A stretch of 64,000 bases of DNA from Berberis thunbergii (GCA_003290165.1 QNQO01000684.1:124001-188000), one strand, 5' to 3'; shown: positions 1 through 11,228, counted from the stretch's first letter. Notes: a model not told the origin generated them from the letters alone. Made by a program: numbers and translations.

Positions 1-808
1 AGATAATTTTTTGAACAGTAAAAGAGAACGGTGTCGATACTAGGTTACCGCTAGTATAACGAGGTGTTCATCCAAGAATTGTTTTTAGAATTGTTTTGAG
101 AAAACAAATAGAAATAAAGATATGCTTTTATTGACATTACCTCCATCTTTCCAATCAATTTCAGTTCATCTGATACCAAATTTGCACCCAAGACTACTAG
201 GGTTTAGAAAGCAAACTAAACTTACAGTCTAAAACAGATAGTTGAACATATGAGAAAGAACATACAAAAATAGTAAAACACACGGATAAAAATAGACAAG
301 AATAACAATAATCATTTGAAGATAATTCTTTGAATAGTTCAAGAGAACGGTGCCGATACTAGGTTACCGCTAGTATAACGAGGTGTTCATTCCAAAATTT
401 GTTCTTAGAATTGTTTTGAGAAAACAAATAGAAATAAAGATATGCTTTTATTGACACTACCTCCATCTTTCCAATCAGTTTCAGTTCATCTGATACCAAA
501 TTTGCACCCAGGACTACTAAGTTTCAGAAAGCAAACTAAACTTAAAGTCTAGAACAGATAGTTGAACACAGGAGAAAGAACATACATAAATAGTAAAACA
601 CACAGATAAAAATAGACAATAATAACAATAATCATTTGAAGATAATTCTTTGAACAGTTCAAGAGAACGGTGCCGATACTAGGTTACCGCTAGTATAACG
701 AGGTGTTCATCCAAGAATTGTTCTTAGAATTGTTTTGAGAAAACAAATAGAAATAAAGATATGCTTTTATTGACACTACCTCCATCTTTTCAATCAGTTT
801 CAGTTCAT
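1..808. repeat. Tandem repeat, unit about 319-320 bp, 2.5 copies
   Basis: Copies begin at 1, 320 and 640, each opening with AGATAATT(T/C)TTTGAA. The third copy breaks off near 808. Copies differ by only scattered substitutions and a few 1-base indels, so the expansion looks fairly recent. Each unit contains TGATACCAAATTTGCACCC, which resembles the complement of a Met-tRNA primer site, but no LTR boundary is visible. The array may continue upstream of the window. No ORF of note lies in it. Confidence 0.85.
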
Positions 809-1245
809 CAGAGATTTAATATCCTAAGGAGTCCAGCTGTGTAATTGCAATTTTTGCTCCTTGAAGATTGCGTGAGATTGGTTCGACAAGTTAGGTTTCA
901 ATATTACAGGGAAATGCTCAAAGGGTTACATGCTTCATAGCTTAATTTTTTCTAGGATTTAAGTTTAATGTAAAGTTGCTTACTATTTTAGCAGACCAAT
1001 CTCAAGGGAGTTTTTGAAAAACAGAAAAATTGTCATGTATAAGGTCTACTATACAGCCCATACTAGATATATGCTCAAGTAAAAGATGGCCACCCAAAAT
1101 AATAATGATAATAATAACAATAATAAGAATTCAACATAAAATAAGAATTCTCAGCCTCATTAAATGTGTTTATGAAGTATGAACTTAAACAAATTATTCT
1201 TCAATCATACCTCAATAAAAGATAAGTTGAGAATTCAACATATAC
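809..1245. other. No gene seen
   Basis: AT-rich single-copy-looking sequence between the tandem array and the UBX-like exon. It would be intron or 3' flank if that exon belongs to a live minus-strand gene, but no downstream exon was recognised here. Confidence 0.4.
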
Positions 1246-1327
1246 CTTATCCTCTTCGAGTTTTTGACGGATCTTCTCCCTTGTTTTTCTCTTTTCCTCC
1301 TTTTCTGCTTTTCGCAAAGCAATTATC
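1246..1327 (-). CDS. Orphan exon resembling a UBX-domain protein (UBXN1/SAKS1-like)
   Basis: On the minus strand an 82-nt open block is bounded by an acceptor (TTTTCCTGTTGTAG before 1327) and a donor (GTATATG after 1246). Its translation, after one leading base, is charged and helical and ends in REKIRQKLEEDK. That motif is typical of the charged linker between the UBA and UBX domains of plant UBXN1-like Cdc48 adaptors. In such proteins the next residues are usually AERRRK, which would fall in a further exon. No neighbouring exon was found on either side, so this may be one exon of a gene running out of the window, or a captured or orphaned exon. Family assignment rests on this short motif alone. 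Confidence 0.45.
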
Positions 1328-2050
1328 CTACAACAGGAAAATGAATCTATTTTAGTTTTAGGGAGCAAACAAATAAATTGCACAGAAAAGGGTGAAGTGA
1401 AACAAGATAATGGTGAAAACTAAAGACATTCAAAGATTTTCCAACCAAAAAGATTTTTCGTATCAAGACAAACCGTTCTCTCACTCTTATTTTCTAACAA
1501 ACCCTAAAATGAAAGCATCAACAAATGGCTAACAAACTGTATCTGCTCCTCTCTCTCACTCTGATTTTCTAACAAACCCTAAAATGAAAGCATCAACAAA
1601 GGTTTATCAAACAATCAACAGAATCATGCATCAACAAAGGGCTAAAACATTACTTCAATCTAACATGTCTTGAAAAAATTCAAAAAAAAAAAAATTCAAG
1701 AACCGAAGAAGTAAAAAACAAATTCATTACCAGATCAAACCATTCCCCGGCCTGAAACATCCTCCACTGATTGATTATGGTTCACTTCTTCTTTTTCTTC
1801 ACACTCTCCTCTGCTCCTTTCTCTGACTCTGATTTTTTAAAGAACCCTAAACTGAAAATGGAAGGAGGCGAAACGAAACCGTGAAAGTGTTCTCCACAAT
1901 CTGATTTGAAACGAAAATGGAGTTCCTCGATCTCTCCTCTGCGCAAATTTTTTTCGCCAAAGCGCGAAACTGCTCCCTCCAAAGCTCGAAACTGTTCTCC
2001 TCTCCACTGTTTTTCCCCAATTTTTTTCGCTAAAGCACGAAACTGCACCT
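1328..2050. other. No gene seen
   Basis: Contains a short direct repeat of CAAACCCTAAAATGAAAGC (about 1498 and 1574) and pyrimidine-rich minus-strand stretches. Open frames here have no recognisable domain and run into the transposon end that follows. Confidence 0.35.
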
Positions 2051-2264
2051 GAAAAGCTTATAGCCACTGTTTTAAACTGTTGGTAGTTAGCCACAATTTT
2101 TGGTCGTGGCAACCCTTTTGGTGTAGTGTATATAGCCACGTTTTTTTTTAGCCATGGTTGTAAACTGTTGGCCATTATAGCCACAATTTTTTGTCGTGGC
2201 AAATAAACCAACAGTTTAGAACCGCGACCATCTCCCTGTGGCTAAACATGCCTTTTGGTGTAAT
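2051..2264 (-). mobile_element. CACTA-like transposon terminus with subterminal repeats
   Basis: The minus strand reads CACTACACCAAAAGGGTTG from 2128 and CATTACACCAAAAGGCATG from 2264. These start like plant CACTA (En/Spm) termini. Around them the motif GCCACGACaAAAAATTGTGGC recurs (about 2080-2110 and 2160-2205), as expected for CACTA subterminal repeats. No opposite end or transposase was found, so this is a fragment, possibly two overlapping ends. Confidence 0.5.
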
Positions 2265-2427
2265 GACTATTCATGGTGATCTAATTTATTGTATCACTTT
2301 TTTTGTGTAGCTATTTTTCATTTTGTTGACTAAATTTAATTTTGACTTGAATTTTTTGGTGGATCGTAATAGCTCAAAAGTGTTAATATTTTTTAGTTGT
2401 TACAGATGTGCTAATTTGGTGTAGTGA
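2265..2427. mobile_element. Half of a hairpin MITE (same family as 21368-21654)
   Basis: The stretch from ACTATTCATGGTGAT to TTTGGTGTAGTG matches the right half of the element at 21368-21654 in order: TGTATCACTTT, then GTGGATCGTAATAGCTC, AAAAGTGTTAATATTT, and TTGTTACAGATGTGCTAAT. The left half of the hairpin is missing and CACTA-like sequence lies in its place. Confidence 0.6.
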
Positions 2428-2809
2428 AAAGTTTATATCTACATAAAGAGTATCAAATAAAGCAAGTTTTCAATCAATAGAGGTTTTGATTTAATTTCAA
2501 CACATTCTAAACTTCAATTTAGAAGAGTAGTTTGGGAGACTATTCACAGACCGAGCTTGCCGAAAAAGAAGAAGTTGTCGCAAGTGAAGTAAGGAGGAAA
2601 ATGAAGAAAAAAATGATGGGGTTCTTCTTTTATAACATGGGAGGCTATTCGCTCCCATTGGCTCTTTGAGAGAACCTCACCCTCTAAATTTCAAAAATAA
2701 TGCTCGAAAAACTGAAATTTCAATTTAAATAAATTTCACTTTATGGTAATCAATCCAAAAGCTCCAAAATTAAATAATTTTTTGTCTTGGAAAATTTACG
2801 GGTGTTACA
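2428..2809 (-). mobile_element. Gypsy-type LTR fragment
   Basis: The minus strand starts TGTAACACCCGTAAATTTTC at 2809, a form common for Ty3/gypsy chromovirus LTRs. A TATA-like motif (TTATAAAAG) lies near 2630. Its layout resembles the LTR at 4421-5172 (TGTGACACCCG start, then AT-rich, then a TATA-like motif), but the two are not near-identical. The far end was not found, so this is a solo or truncated LTR. Confidence 0.5.
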
Positions 2810-3511
2810 TGGGGCTTGGAACGGTTTGTTAAATTGGTTAGGAGAGGAAGTGAGTGTGGATTGATTTGATGGAGAAACAACTCACAAAGTTGATGAGTAC
2901 AAAAGGAAAAGAGAGATAAAAAGTGTGGGTGATAAGGGATGAAGAAAGATGTGACAAAGAAGCCCTAATGTAAGGGAAGGGGTTGAGTCATGATGGTTGA
3001 AGAAAGATTTGCAGAAGCAGGTTAAGAGTATATTTTTCTTCCAAATTGCATTATCATTCTTTCTTTTTTTACTCAGCAACATGGTCAAGCGGTGGACACG
3101 ATCGTTATGATAAAGGGTCATGTGTGAATTATCTGGCCCATATGGATGGAATTGGAGGATTTATTAGTGGGAGGGAAACCATTGAAGACATTCCAATCAT
3201 GTGCCATTGGTTAATGGTTATGACTCAAGACCCATGGCTCGCTTAGTATTGTACAACCTTGTTCATTTACATGCCTCAGTGCATTCTAACTTGAAATGGA
3301 CCCAAAAAATGTACACGAGAAGCCTGACCAGACCTGACTACTCGAATAATGTGATTCTCATGTTTTTGGTCATTCATGATTGATCACTTATAAATGGTCT
3401 TTCCCATTTTGATCAAATTCGCTTTAAAAATAAGTAATTATCAAATGCAGGCTTTGTGAATTCAAAAGATCCAGCTATTCACTAGGAATTCTCTCCATTA
3501 TTTGCCATGGT
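2810..3511. other. No gene seen
   Basis: Short open frames near 3046-3383 show no recognisable domain, signal peptide or splice pattern. No repeat was recognised. Confidence 0.35.
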
Positions 3512-3595
3512 ATTTGTACGTGTAATTTATGCATTTCATCAAGGGATTTCAGTTTCCATGAAAGGTAATGAAATGCATAAATTAGTCGTACAAAT
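3512..3595. repeat. Inverted repeat, 28-bp arms
   Basis: Arms 3512-3539 and 3568-3595 are reverse complements with two mismatches, separated by 28 bases. The right arm ends where the hAT-like element begins, so it may mark a palindromic target or an older small MITE. Confidence 0.75.
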
Positions 3596-4420
3596 AAGGG
3601 TGGGCATCCCATCCTTCGATCCCGATTTAGTCTTGTCCCATCCCTTTTTTTCGGGTTCTTTTGGGATTGATCAAACTCATCTCTATTCCGTCCTGATTAA
3701 GATTGGGATCGGGATGGAGATTTTGAATTCCGCCTATATCATCCAGTCTAGAATTTATTTATTAATATTTATTATTATTATTATTAATTTTAATCAAATT
3801 ATTTTTTTAAATGAAAGTTTAGGATGTATTGAAATTAAATAAAAACATCTACTATTTGAAAATTTACTTGCTTGAATTGGTACTCTTTGTTTAGGTAGAA
3901 ACTTCGATTTGGATATTTTAAGTCAAATAAAACCAATGAAAATTTATGTTTTTCACATTTTAGATTGATTATAGGACAATTAATCTTGTACAAAATAAAG
4001 GCAAATGATGGTTTGGGTTAGATTAACACTATTAGTTATATAGGTAGAGAACATTGCTTCTAATTGTATCTTGAATGAATGATATTTCGATTCTTGTGGA
4101 AATATGCACAGCGGATCTATGGAGGGCTCCTTCCATCTCCCATCATTCACTTGACAAACTTATATCCATTGTAAGGTAACTCTCCACAAATTTTCTATGA
4201 CATTTAATATTGTTATGTTGAAAATTATATGTACATAAGTTTGACATTATTAGTGTGTGAGCAATGTGAGATGTAATTCTTTTGTTATTTTTCATTGGAG
4301 GACTATTTAGTACATGTTCATCTAGTCTGATCCCGTGGGACGAGGTCTATCCCGTCCAAATCCCGAACGAACGATTGGGACAGGGATGAGGTCCATCCCA
4401 TCCCACCATGCTCACCCCTA
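3595..4420. mobile_element. hAT-like non-autonomous element
   Basis: The left end reads TAAGGGTGGGCATCCC; the right end, reverse-complemented, reads TAGGGGTGAGCATGG. These form imperfect terminal inverted repeats of the plant hAT type (TAGGGGTGnGCA). Subterminal ATCCC/GGGAT runs at both ends are also mirrored. The interior is AT-rich and holds no transposase. Flanking 8-mers match only in part, so the target duplication has decayed or the ends are off by a few bases. Confidence 0.55.
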
Positions 4421-5172
4421 GCTGAAATCATTCCAAACCCTCGTAACAGTGAGATGTTTCTCATGTCACTCCATCAAAGCCAAATTTTCAGCGAAAACTC
4501 TCTAAAAACCCCTCTCAACAAGCCTGATATGCTTCCACCAGGCCTACCATAGGCCGAAGTCTAGCCTAAACAGTGTCGCTAATCAACGAATTGTAGCTCG
4601 CCTGTGCAATGACCACCCAAAATCAACGCCGGCAAACCTCATTCTCCTTGTTTCTATGAAATTTCTGGCCAAGTCCACTCCCCTCTACATGTGGGATTTC
4701 CGACCCCAAATGACATGATCGCTTCCACCAATGGGACTGATCAGAGAAAAGCTATTCCATCAACTTCCAATTGCTCAAATTGAGTCCCTTCTGACCGTTT
4801 TACTCTAATTTTTGGGCAGAAAATAAATGAAGCGGTAGGAGAGGTTAAAGTAAGAGAAAGGTATAAGAAATGAGGAGATTAGGCAGAGAAATCAGCTGAA
4901 TTGCTTGGTTGCAACCGATTTTCGTAAGAGAATTAAAGGAACTATAGATTTTCTTCATGGGTAGGAAGAATAATAAGATAATAATAAAAAAAAAGTAAAC
5001 CCCTTGTTTATAAAGTGGGTGGCTATCTGCCCCCACCGATTTCTAAGGGCACCCACCTTAAAAAAATCCATAAATAATTTCTTAAAAATTGTTTAAATTT
5101 CAAGAAATTTAAACCCTTTGTTTTTAATAAAAAAATCTAAAATTACACAAATGAAATTTAACGGGTGTCACA
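4421..5172 (-). mobile_element. Chromovirus 3' LTR
   Basis: On the minus strand the LTR begins TGTGACACCCGTTAAATTTC at 5172, directly downstream of the decayed pol 3' end. A TATA-like TTTATAAAC lies near 5010. The distal LTR end is not defined; the hAT-like element abuts it at 4420. Confidence 0.5.
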
Positions 5173-5189
5173 TCATACAAACCTCAAAA

Positions 5190-6270
5190 AAAATCTCGTC
5201 CTTGGAATTAAACTTAGCACAAGGCAAAGTAGGGAAGAGATGAGGATGCAAATGCCGAAATCATTACTCTAATTCCCAAGTTGCACCCACGGAATCAAAG
5301 AGATATACATCTTGGGTTGAAGAAGTTTCACTGAGATACGACTTGTTACCCAATACACTTGAATGGTTAACCTCAAATCATGTAGCTTGTTCAATAATAA
5401 AACTACCCTTAAACTGACATTGATGGCAATGTAGAACATGGTGTTTGCTACCAAAAAGAGGAAACATCTACACATGAATTAAATATGGTAGGTTTATGCA
5501 TGACAACTAAACTATCAACACCATAAGAATAGTCACATAAAATACATCACTGATTATACATTGATTTTGCAACAAGCCTATACCTACCAAGCAAGTCCAT
5601 AAACAACTTACAATTTTAAAATTTCTAGTTAGCATTAAATCTCCATCAAACACATGAGATACTCACTAAAACACTTATCACAGTATGTAGCCTAAACCCT
5701 CAACTCAAAAACTCACTTAACATCCCAACTTCAAACAAACTAATCACTCCATGATTTATCAACATGAATCCAAAATAGATATTGTAAAGAGAAAATGTAT
5801 ATGAACAATTAAATCAACTAACAAAAGGATTTACAAGAAAAACCTGATCTACCCTAACTGACAATCCAATTTCAAAAACATCGTAGCTCTTCTCGGCCAG
5901 TCTATTAGATCATCAATCCTAGGAAAAATGGGTACTCATTCTAAATGATAACGCAATTTGGATCCCTATGATCAATGCACATTCTCAAAGATCTGCTTTT
6001 ATTGGAAACAAAGATGGCATAAACACTCCAAGAAGAACCCTTCGGCCAAATATAAGAGTCATATACATCTCAAGAGAATTATTGAAATTCATTTAATGCC
6101 AATGTTCATATAAAAATCACAATCTAAATTACCACTTTGGGGAACCCATCAATGGCGGGTAATAGTGTCGTTCACTGAATTCCTCCAATAACCAACACTA
6201 TAAAGTTCGTTCGAACCAATGTCATCAATATCTCAAACGAATCCCTAGAAGAAGATGTCACAAGCCTCTG
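5190..6270 (-). pseudogene. Deleted Ty3/gypsy chromovirus pol relic
   Basis: Two recognisable pieces lie on the minus strand. Around 5850-6100 is reverse-transcriptase sequence including a broken form of the motif RMCIDHRDxN followed by NEYP. Around 5190-5300 is a polyprotein tail with GATWELE and, after two stops, HPHLF and KDEIFFE, which fits the chromodomain tail of chromoviruses. RNase H and most of integrase are missing, and stops and frameshifts are frequent. The piece lies between an LTR start at 5172 and a primer-binding site at 6503-6514, consistent with one internally deleted minus-strand element. Not functional. Confidence 0.65.
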
Positions 6271-6502
6271 CAAAGATGGACTCAGCGCCTTTCAAAAAAA
6301 AAAAAAAGCCTTTCAAAAAAAAAGATGGACTCAGCCCCTTCACAAACTTCTCATACTTCTTCTCAAATTCCTCCCTCAACTCTCCCCAAGGAATCTACAG
6401 TGGGCGTCCACTATGCTCCATTGCTTCAAAGAGAAACACACTAATACTTCTAACTTATCTACCAAATCCCTCGTCCGAAGGCAAACTAAGCAGCAAAACC
6501 TA

Positions 6503-6514
6503 GCTCTGATACCA
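6503..6514 (-). other. Primer-binding site (initiator Met-tRNA type)
   Basis: The minus strand reads TGGTATCAGAGC, the usual plant Met-tRNA primer site. It lies three bases inside the LTR end at 6518, which fixes the minus orientation of the element. Confidence 0.75.
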
Positions 6515-6517
6515 AAC

Positions 6518-7600
6518 TGTCATGCCCCAGTTTCCAAGACACTGACAATATCTCGGTACCGACACAACCCTAATTTGTTTTCCTTCTCCATTTACTTTAT
6601 TTGCCAATGGTTACGCCTGCTAGCGCATGATATAATAAACTAAACCAATCAAAACTTGGACCATAGAGTTCAACCTACCTCTCAGCTGACAACCATTCGA
6701 TCATCGGCGTCTCTTGTAGCACCGCCGCTCCACCTGCACCAAGGTAGGTGTACACCCATTTGCCATAAAACAAGCAAATGAGTCAGAAGTAACTAGTAAG
6801 AAGATAACGAAAACATCCATTCCCTAATTAATGCATCAAATAAGACATGAAAAGATGATACTAAATAACAATGCACCACCACTTTTCATCTTAACTACTC
6901 AGTCGTGATAAATGTGCACATGAGTTGCACAGAATACATAATCTTAACCACAACAGTTAAAAAGAATTGCAACATGAATTGAATAGAATAGATATTCTCA
7001 ACCACAGTGATTCAAAGGAATCATAAAACTTAACAATGCACCACCACTTTTCATTCTTAATGCTCAATCATGATGTAAATATGCATGTGAAATGCAACAC
7101 TAAAATGTGTTTAGCCATTACCCCTTTTCCCTACACAGAAATGCCCGGTTTCTCAAGGCTAAGTGCTATTCCTTTTATAGGTTTAGCGTACTTCCTTCTT
7201 TCGAAATGGGTATATATGCAAGTGCTCAACAACATTAATATCATCATATCAATGTCACAACAATATTTTTCCTTGGTAGCTTGCTGGCCATATCCGTCCA
7301 CTGCCCGCCCACCCAAGGTGTTACAATATCAAACAAGTGTTCAACAACACCAACAATACTCTTCCTTGGTAGCTTGCTAGCCATGTCCTCCCCGCTGCAT
7401 GCCCACCCAAGGTGTTATAATATCAAACAAGTGTCAACATCACAGGTGTTCAACAACACCAACAATACTCTTCTCTTGGTAGCTTGTCGGCCATATCCCC
7501 CTACTACTCACCTACCCAAAGTGTTACAATATTTTCCCCCTAGGTAGCTTGAAGATCATTTCCCCTCGCTACCCGCCCACCCAAGGGTGTTAAATCAATA
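6518..7600 (-). mobile_element. Chromovirus 5' LTR with internal repeats
   Basis: The LTR ends (minus) in GGGGCATGACA at 6518, next to the primer-binding site. The upstream end is not clear, so 7600 is an estimate that includes the internal repeats at 7271-7590. Open frames across this region are low in information and are not called as genes. Confidence 0.45.
7271..7590. repeat. Short tandem repeat, four diverged copies
   Basis: The motif CCTTGGTAGCTTGCTGGCC recurs at 7271, 7364, 7474 and, weakly, 7539 (spacings 93, 110 and 65). Each is followed by CCCACCCAAGGTGTTA-like sequence. The pattern suits internal repeats of an LTR. Confidence 0.75.
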
Positions 7601-7923
7601 TACAAAACAAGAAAAAACATTGTCCAACAAAATTCCATATGAATTTTCACATACATGCCATGAATACTTATTTATGCAATTACTATTCTCAAATACATGC
7701 ATGTTTAATTATGCAATTAGTGTGTTTTTTACAGCTCAAAATAGAAAATCATGGTGTATTTTGTAATTTCTGCAATCCTACAACTAGGCAAATTTTCATT
7801 CCCTAACATGAGAGACTTCCATATCACATGGCTTTACAACCAATCATTTCCAAATCATATTTGCAATCTTAAATTTTCAACTTTAGATGTTAGATTCAGG
7901 AAGGAAAAGTGAAAACGGGAATT

Positions 7924-8045
7924 CTAAATGTCGAGGGAAAGGGCGAGGAAAACAGCGAGGTAAAAGAGGTGGCGGGGGTGAACGGTTCACCCCCCGCCAC
8001 CTCCTTTACCTCGCTGTTTTCCTCGCCCTTTCCCTCGACGCATAG
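7924..8045. repeat. 122-bp GC-rich near-perfect palindrome
   Basis: Arms 7930-7983 and 7985-8039 are reverse complements apart from one substitution and one extra base, with a single-base centre at 7984. Ends are CTA...TAG. The arms are rich in GCGAGG and GTGGCGGGGG while the surrounding DNA is AT-rich. A related hairpin lies at 50479-50722. This fits a foldback MITE-like element; the superfamily is unknown. The open frame through it is an artefact of the repeat. Confidence 0.85.
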
Positions 8046-10289
8046 CAAAGCTCAAGTGAAAATGAGGACAAAGCTATCGCTTTCAATGTTGAACAATAAA
8101 AAAACCCTAACAAAGAATGCTCCAAGAAAAATCTCTTTTAAATCATTGTGATGGCTAAATCTTTAGCCAGATGTCAAAAATACAGATCGAAGATTCAAGA
8201 AGTTTGACAAGTTCATAAAAAAAATATTTAGACCAATAATTATGAGAAAAGTTTTATCTCAAGACAAGATTTATGATTAACCTAAGAAAAGGGAAACTAA
8301 GTTGGATGTTATGGACAAATACAGATACACCAGTGCAATATTATTCAATCAGATGTCATGGACCTTTTTTGACACTTTGAAATATTAGAAAAAATAAAGG
8401 AGGACCTTGAATCATCATCATCAAAGTCCATTCTCGATATTTAAAGGAGGACCTTGAGTCAAAACTCAAAAATCTTTAAGTAACTTTGTATCAGTTTTTT
8501 AAATGGGTTTTGATTTTGTCTAGTTAGAGTCTGGGTCCCAAAACCACGTTGACTCCATTAACCATCGAACCTTTGTCACTTCAAACTACATTTTGGCCCT
8601 TTGATATGTTACTAAGTCAATGATGTCAGAAGGTGGAAACATAATTTGAAGAAAAGAATCAAATTTTTTTTAGAAACTATAACCTTTTAAACAAGGTTAT
8701 ATTTCTTGAAAAAAAGAAATATCTTCTCTTGTCGAAAAAAAAAGTTTTTACAAGAAAAACTTATAGTTGTTTCAAAAGATCTTGAGTCAAATATTTCAAA
8801 ATTGCAAGCTTTCAAATTGAGTCAAAAAATTAAGCGTTACTCTCAAATGTTTGCATCTTTGTAGATTCACATTTCAAAAATTTTTGAATGGTGGTATTAC
8901 TTAGCGAAATTTTCAAACACAGCCCGTGTTGTAAGATGCAAAACTAACCTAAACTCGCAAGTTCATAGTTCAAACTTTTTTTCATTTCATTTGTGTTGTT
9001 ATTTTATTTTTATTTGTTCTTTTCAAATTTCTTCGATTTTTGCTTTTTGTGTTTCTTCTTCATATTTTTTTCTTCACGGCTTCATCTCTAAATCACCTAA
9101 AATACTCAGATTTCATAGTGCTAAACCCAAATAGTTGAAAATAGAAAAAGTGCTTGAAAATAGAAAAAGGGTGAAATAGAGGAAAGGTTCAAAAATTGTT
9201 GAAAAACTGAAAAAGAGACATGAAGACGTGTTTTTGTTGCTTGAAAAGAATCCTTTGCAACTAGCTTGAAATCAAGCAAAATGATGGATTTGGTGTTAGT
9301 CAACAACTAGGTGGTGGTGATGATAGTGAGTTTTTGTGTGTCGTAAACAACCCCTTCTCCAAAGTCCCATCATTTCTCTTGTATTAAGTCGACTTTTGGT
9401 GGAGTGGATAGTAGTACGACAGAGGAATGGAAAACACAAAGGGAGTGTTTATTTGAGTTAGGGGTCTAACATTTTAATAGTAGGCATATGACAACTAATT
9501 TATAGGCCACTATTTAATTTCATAGTAAGCAACAAATTCACAGTAACAATTTGTTTACTATTCATATTACATGACTTACTATTGAGCAAGGATTGTGATT
9601 TCACCAAATTATACGAAATCACGAAAAGAAAAAGGGCGAAGGAAAAAATTACATTTTTTTGAGGTTTTTCTAAAAATTTCAAGATTTTTTTGTAAATTTC
9701 ATTTTTCAGTAAAAATACTAAACCGATTACTAAAAATTACATTTTTTTCGAGGATTTTTTTCAAAAAATTTTGGGATTTTTGTAAATTTTGATTTTTTTT
9801 TGTAATTATCATTTATTTTATTTATTTATTGAATTTTGAAACCAACCCCTAATTTCTTAATTATCACTTCTTCTACCTATATATCGATTTTTTAACCTAC
9901 CCAATGATTTTCTGGATATAGGTATTTTGGTTTCATTTAATGTGTTTAATACATTTATTTACTTGTATATTATTTTTTTTCACATATTTAATATACCTTC
10001 AAAATTTTTTATATATTTCATGTATCCTCGAAACTTTTACATTTTTCTTTACACACTAAAATATTTCACAAAATATTTCTTAAAATCAAGAGATCGAAAT
10101 TAACTCAAAAAAACAAAGTCGGAATCCTTGTTATTGAGATTGTTATATTAACATTTGCTCCATAATATAAAAGTTATACCCATAAAAAGTGCTTCAATTG
10201 ATGTAATGAATGACTTTGATAAGACGGGTGGCAATGGGTTGTGTCATGTCATAACCATGTCATGTTTTTTAAATAAATCATGTTTCAAA
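8046..10289. other. No gene seen, AT-rich
   Basis: Long AT-rich stretch with T-runs and low-complexity pieces (9640-9830). Open frames are short and lysine/phenylalanine-rich as expected by base composition. No terminal repeats or domains recognised. Confidence 0.4.
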
Positions 10290-10557
10290 CCGTAGGTTCC
10301 TGCAATTTAATTGGATAGTTTCAGGAGGGTGCCTTATGCTAGTTGATAACTCCCAAGAGGATTTACAAATATGGACACTGAAAGATTATCGTGTGAAGGA
10401 GTCTTGGGCTCTTGAATTTGTCATTCCAACCCCAACACTCGTCTTCTCTAGAATGGGACACACCTCAATCTTGGGAGTGCTAAAGAATGGGAAGATTTTG
10501 GTACAAATTAATAGAAATGGATTCTTTTCTTTTGATCTGAAAAAGCAAAACATGTGA
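10290..10557 (+). pseudogene. F-box-associated domain C-terminal fragment
   Basis: In frame from about 10290 to a TGA at 10555 the sequence reads SGGCLMLVDNS, then IWTLKDYRVKESW, then GVLKNGKILV and FFSFDLKKQ. This order matches the C-terminal F-box-associated interaction domain of plant F-box proteins: GGxLxLVD, then W.LKDYGVKESW, then a lysine-asparagine-glycine turn. The F-box and the first half of the domain are absent upstream, where the DNA is non-coding. It is probably a decayed or truncated member of this large family of SCF ubiquitin-ligase substrate receptors. The Retand element begins 127 bp downstream. Confidence 0.55.
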
Positions 10558-10684
10558 AAAGCTTATAATTTCTAAACTTCTGAGGTTTTGTAAAGGGATT
10601 CTTAATATAGGAACTCTTGTTACACTCAAGGATGTCATTGCCATGGAAAGACTCTAATCAATGAGATTTTTCTCTAATAGTTTG

Positions 10685-11207
10685 TGATGATACATCAAAA
10701 TAGACTGATCATCACGACCATACACGTGGCATAAAGACCCATCATGAGGATATAACAAACAACCTATGGGCAAGCTCATGAAGCTCAGTAGAAATAAAGT
10801 CAACTACACGAGGCCCGCTAATAAGGAAAATAGTCAGGACCTAAATCCAGGCCCAACACGAATACCTTCATAAATAAGGAGAATGTTGCACCAAGAAAAG
10901 GTCGTGGAAGGACTTACACCTCAACGAACGCATCTCCATTAAGGAGGACACTATTACAAAACATCTTCCGTTGTGCCTCACATGCTTAAGTCACGCAAAG
11001 AGTTAACCACGACAATTATAAAAGGTAAAGGGAATATTCAACAAAGGTATGCAACTTTAATTGAGTTTTGTCCTGATTTACATCATTCTTCCAACAAAGT
11101 TATTGACTTAAGCATTGGAGTGCCTTTGGCAGCCAAAAAAGTGGTCATTGGCTGTCTAACAGTTGTTTTGCAGGTACAACTCACAGGAGGACAATTTGGA
11201 CGCATCA
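10685..11207 (+). repeat. Element B 5' LTR (523 bp)
   Basis: Matches the 3' LTR at 20509-21060 along its length, with several indels (523 against 552 bp) and many substitutions, so the insertion is not recent. A conserved TATAAAAGG-like box lies near 11018. Confidence 0.9.
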
Positions 11208-11210
11208 GTT

Positions 11211-11228
11211 TGGCGCCGTCTATGGGAA
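11211..11228 (+). other. Primer-binding site of element B
   Basis: TGGCGCCGTCTATGGGAA begins three bases after the LTR. The first nine bases fit the 3' end of plant tRNA-Asp (TGGCGCCGT); the rest fits the variant common in Tat-lineage elements. Confidence 0.8.

Noticed and set aside
1782..2211. Overlapping minus-strand ORFs of 88 and 124 codons
   Set aside because: They run through CACTA-like terminal repeats and have no recognisable domain.
7909..8151. 80-codon plus-strand ORF
   Set aside because: It reads through the palindrome, so it is a product of the repeat and not a gene.
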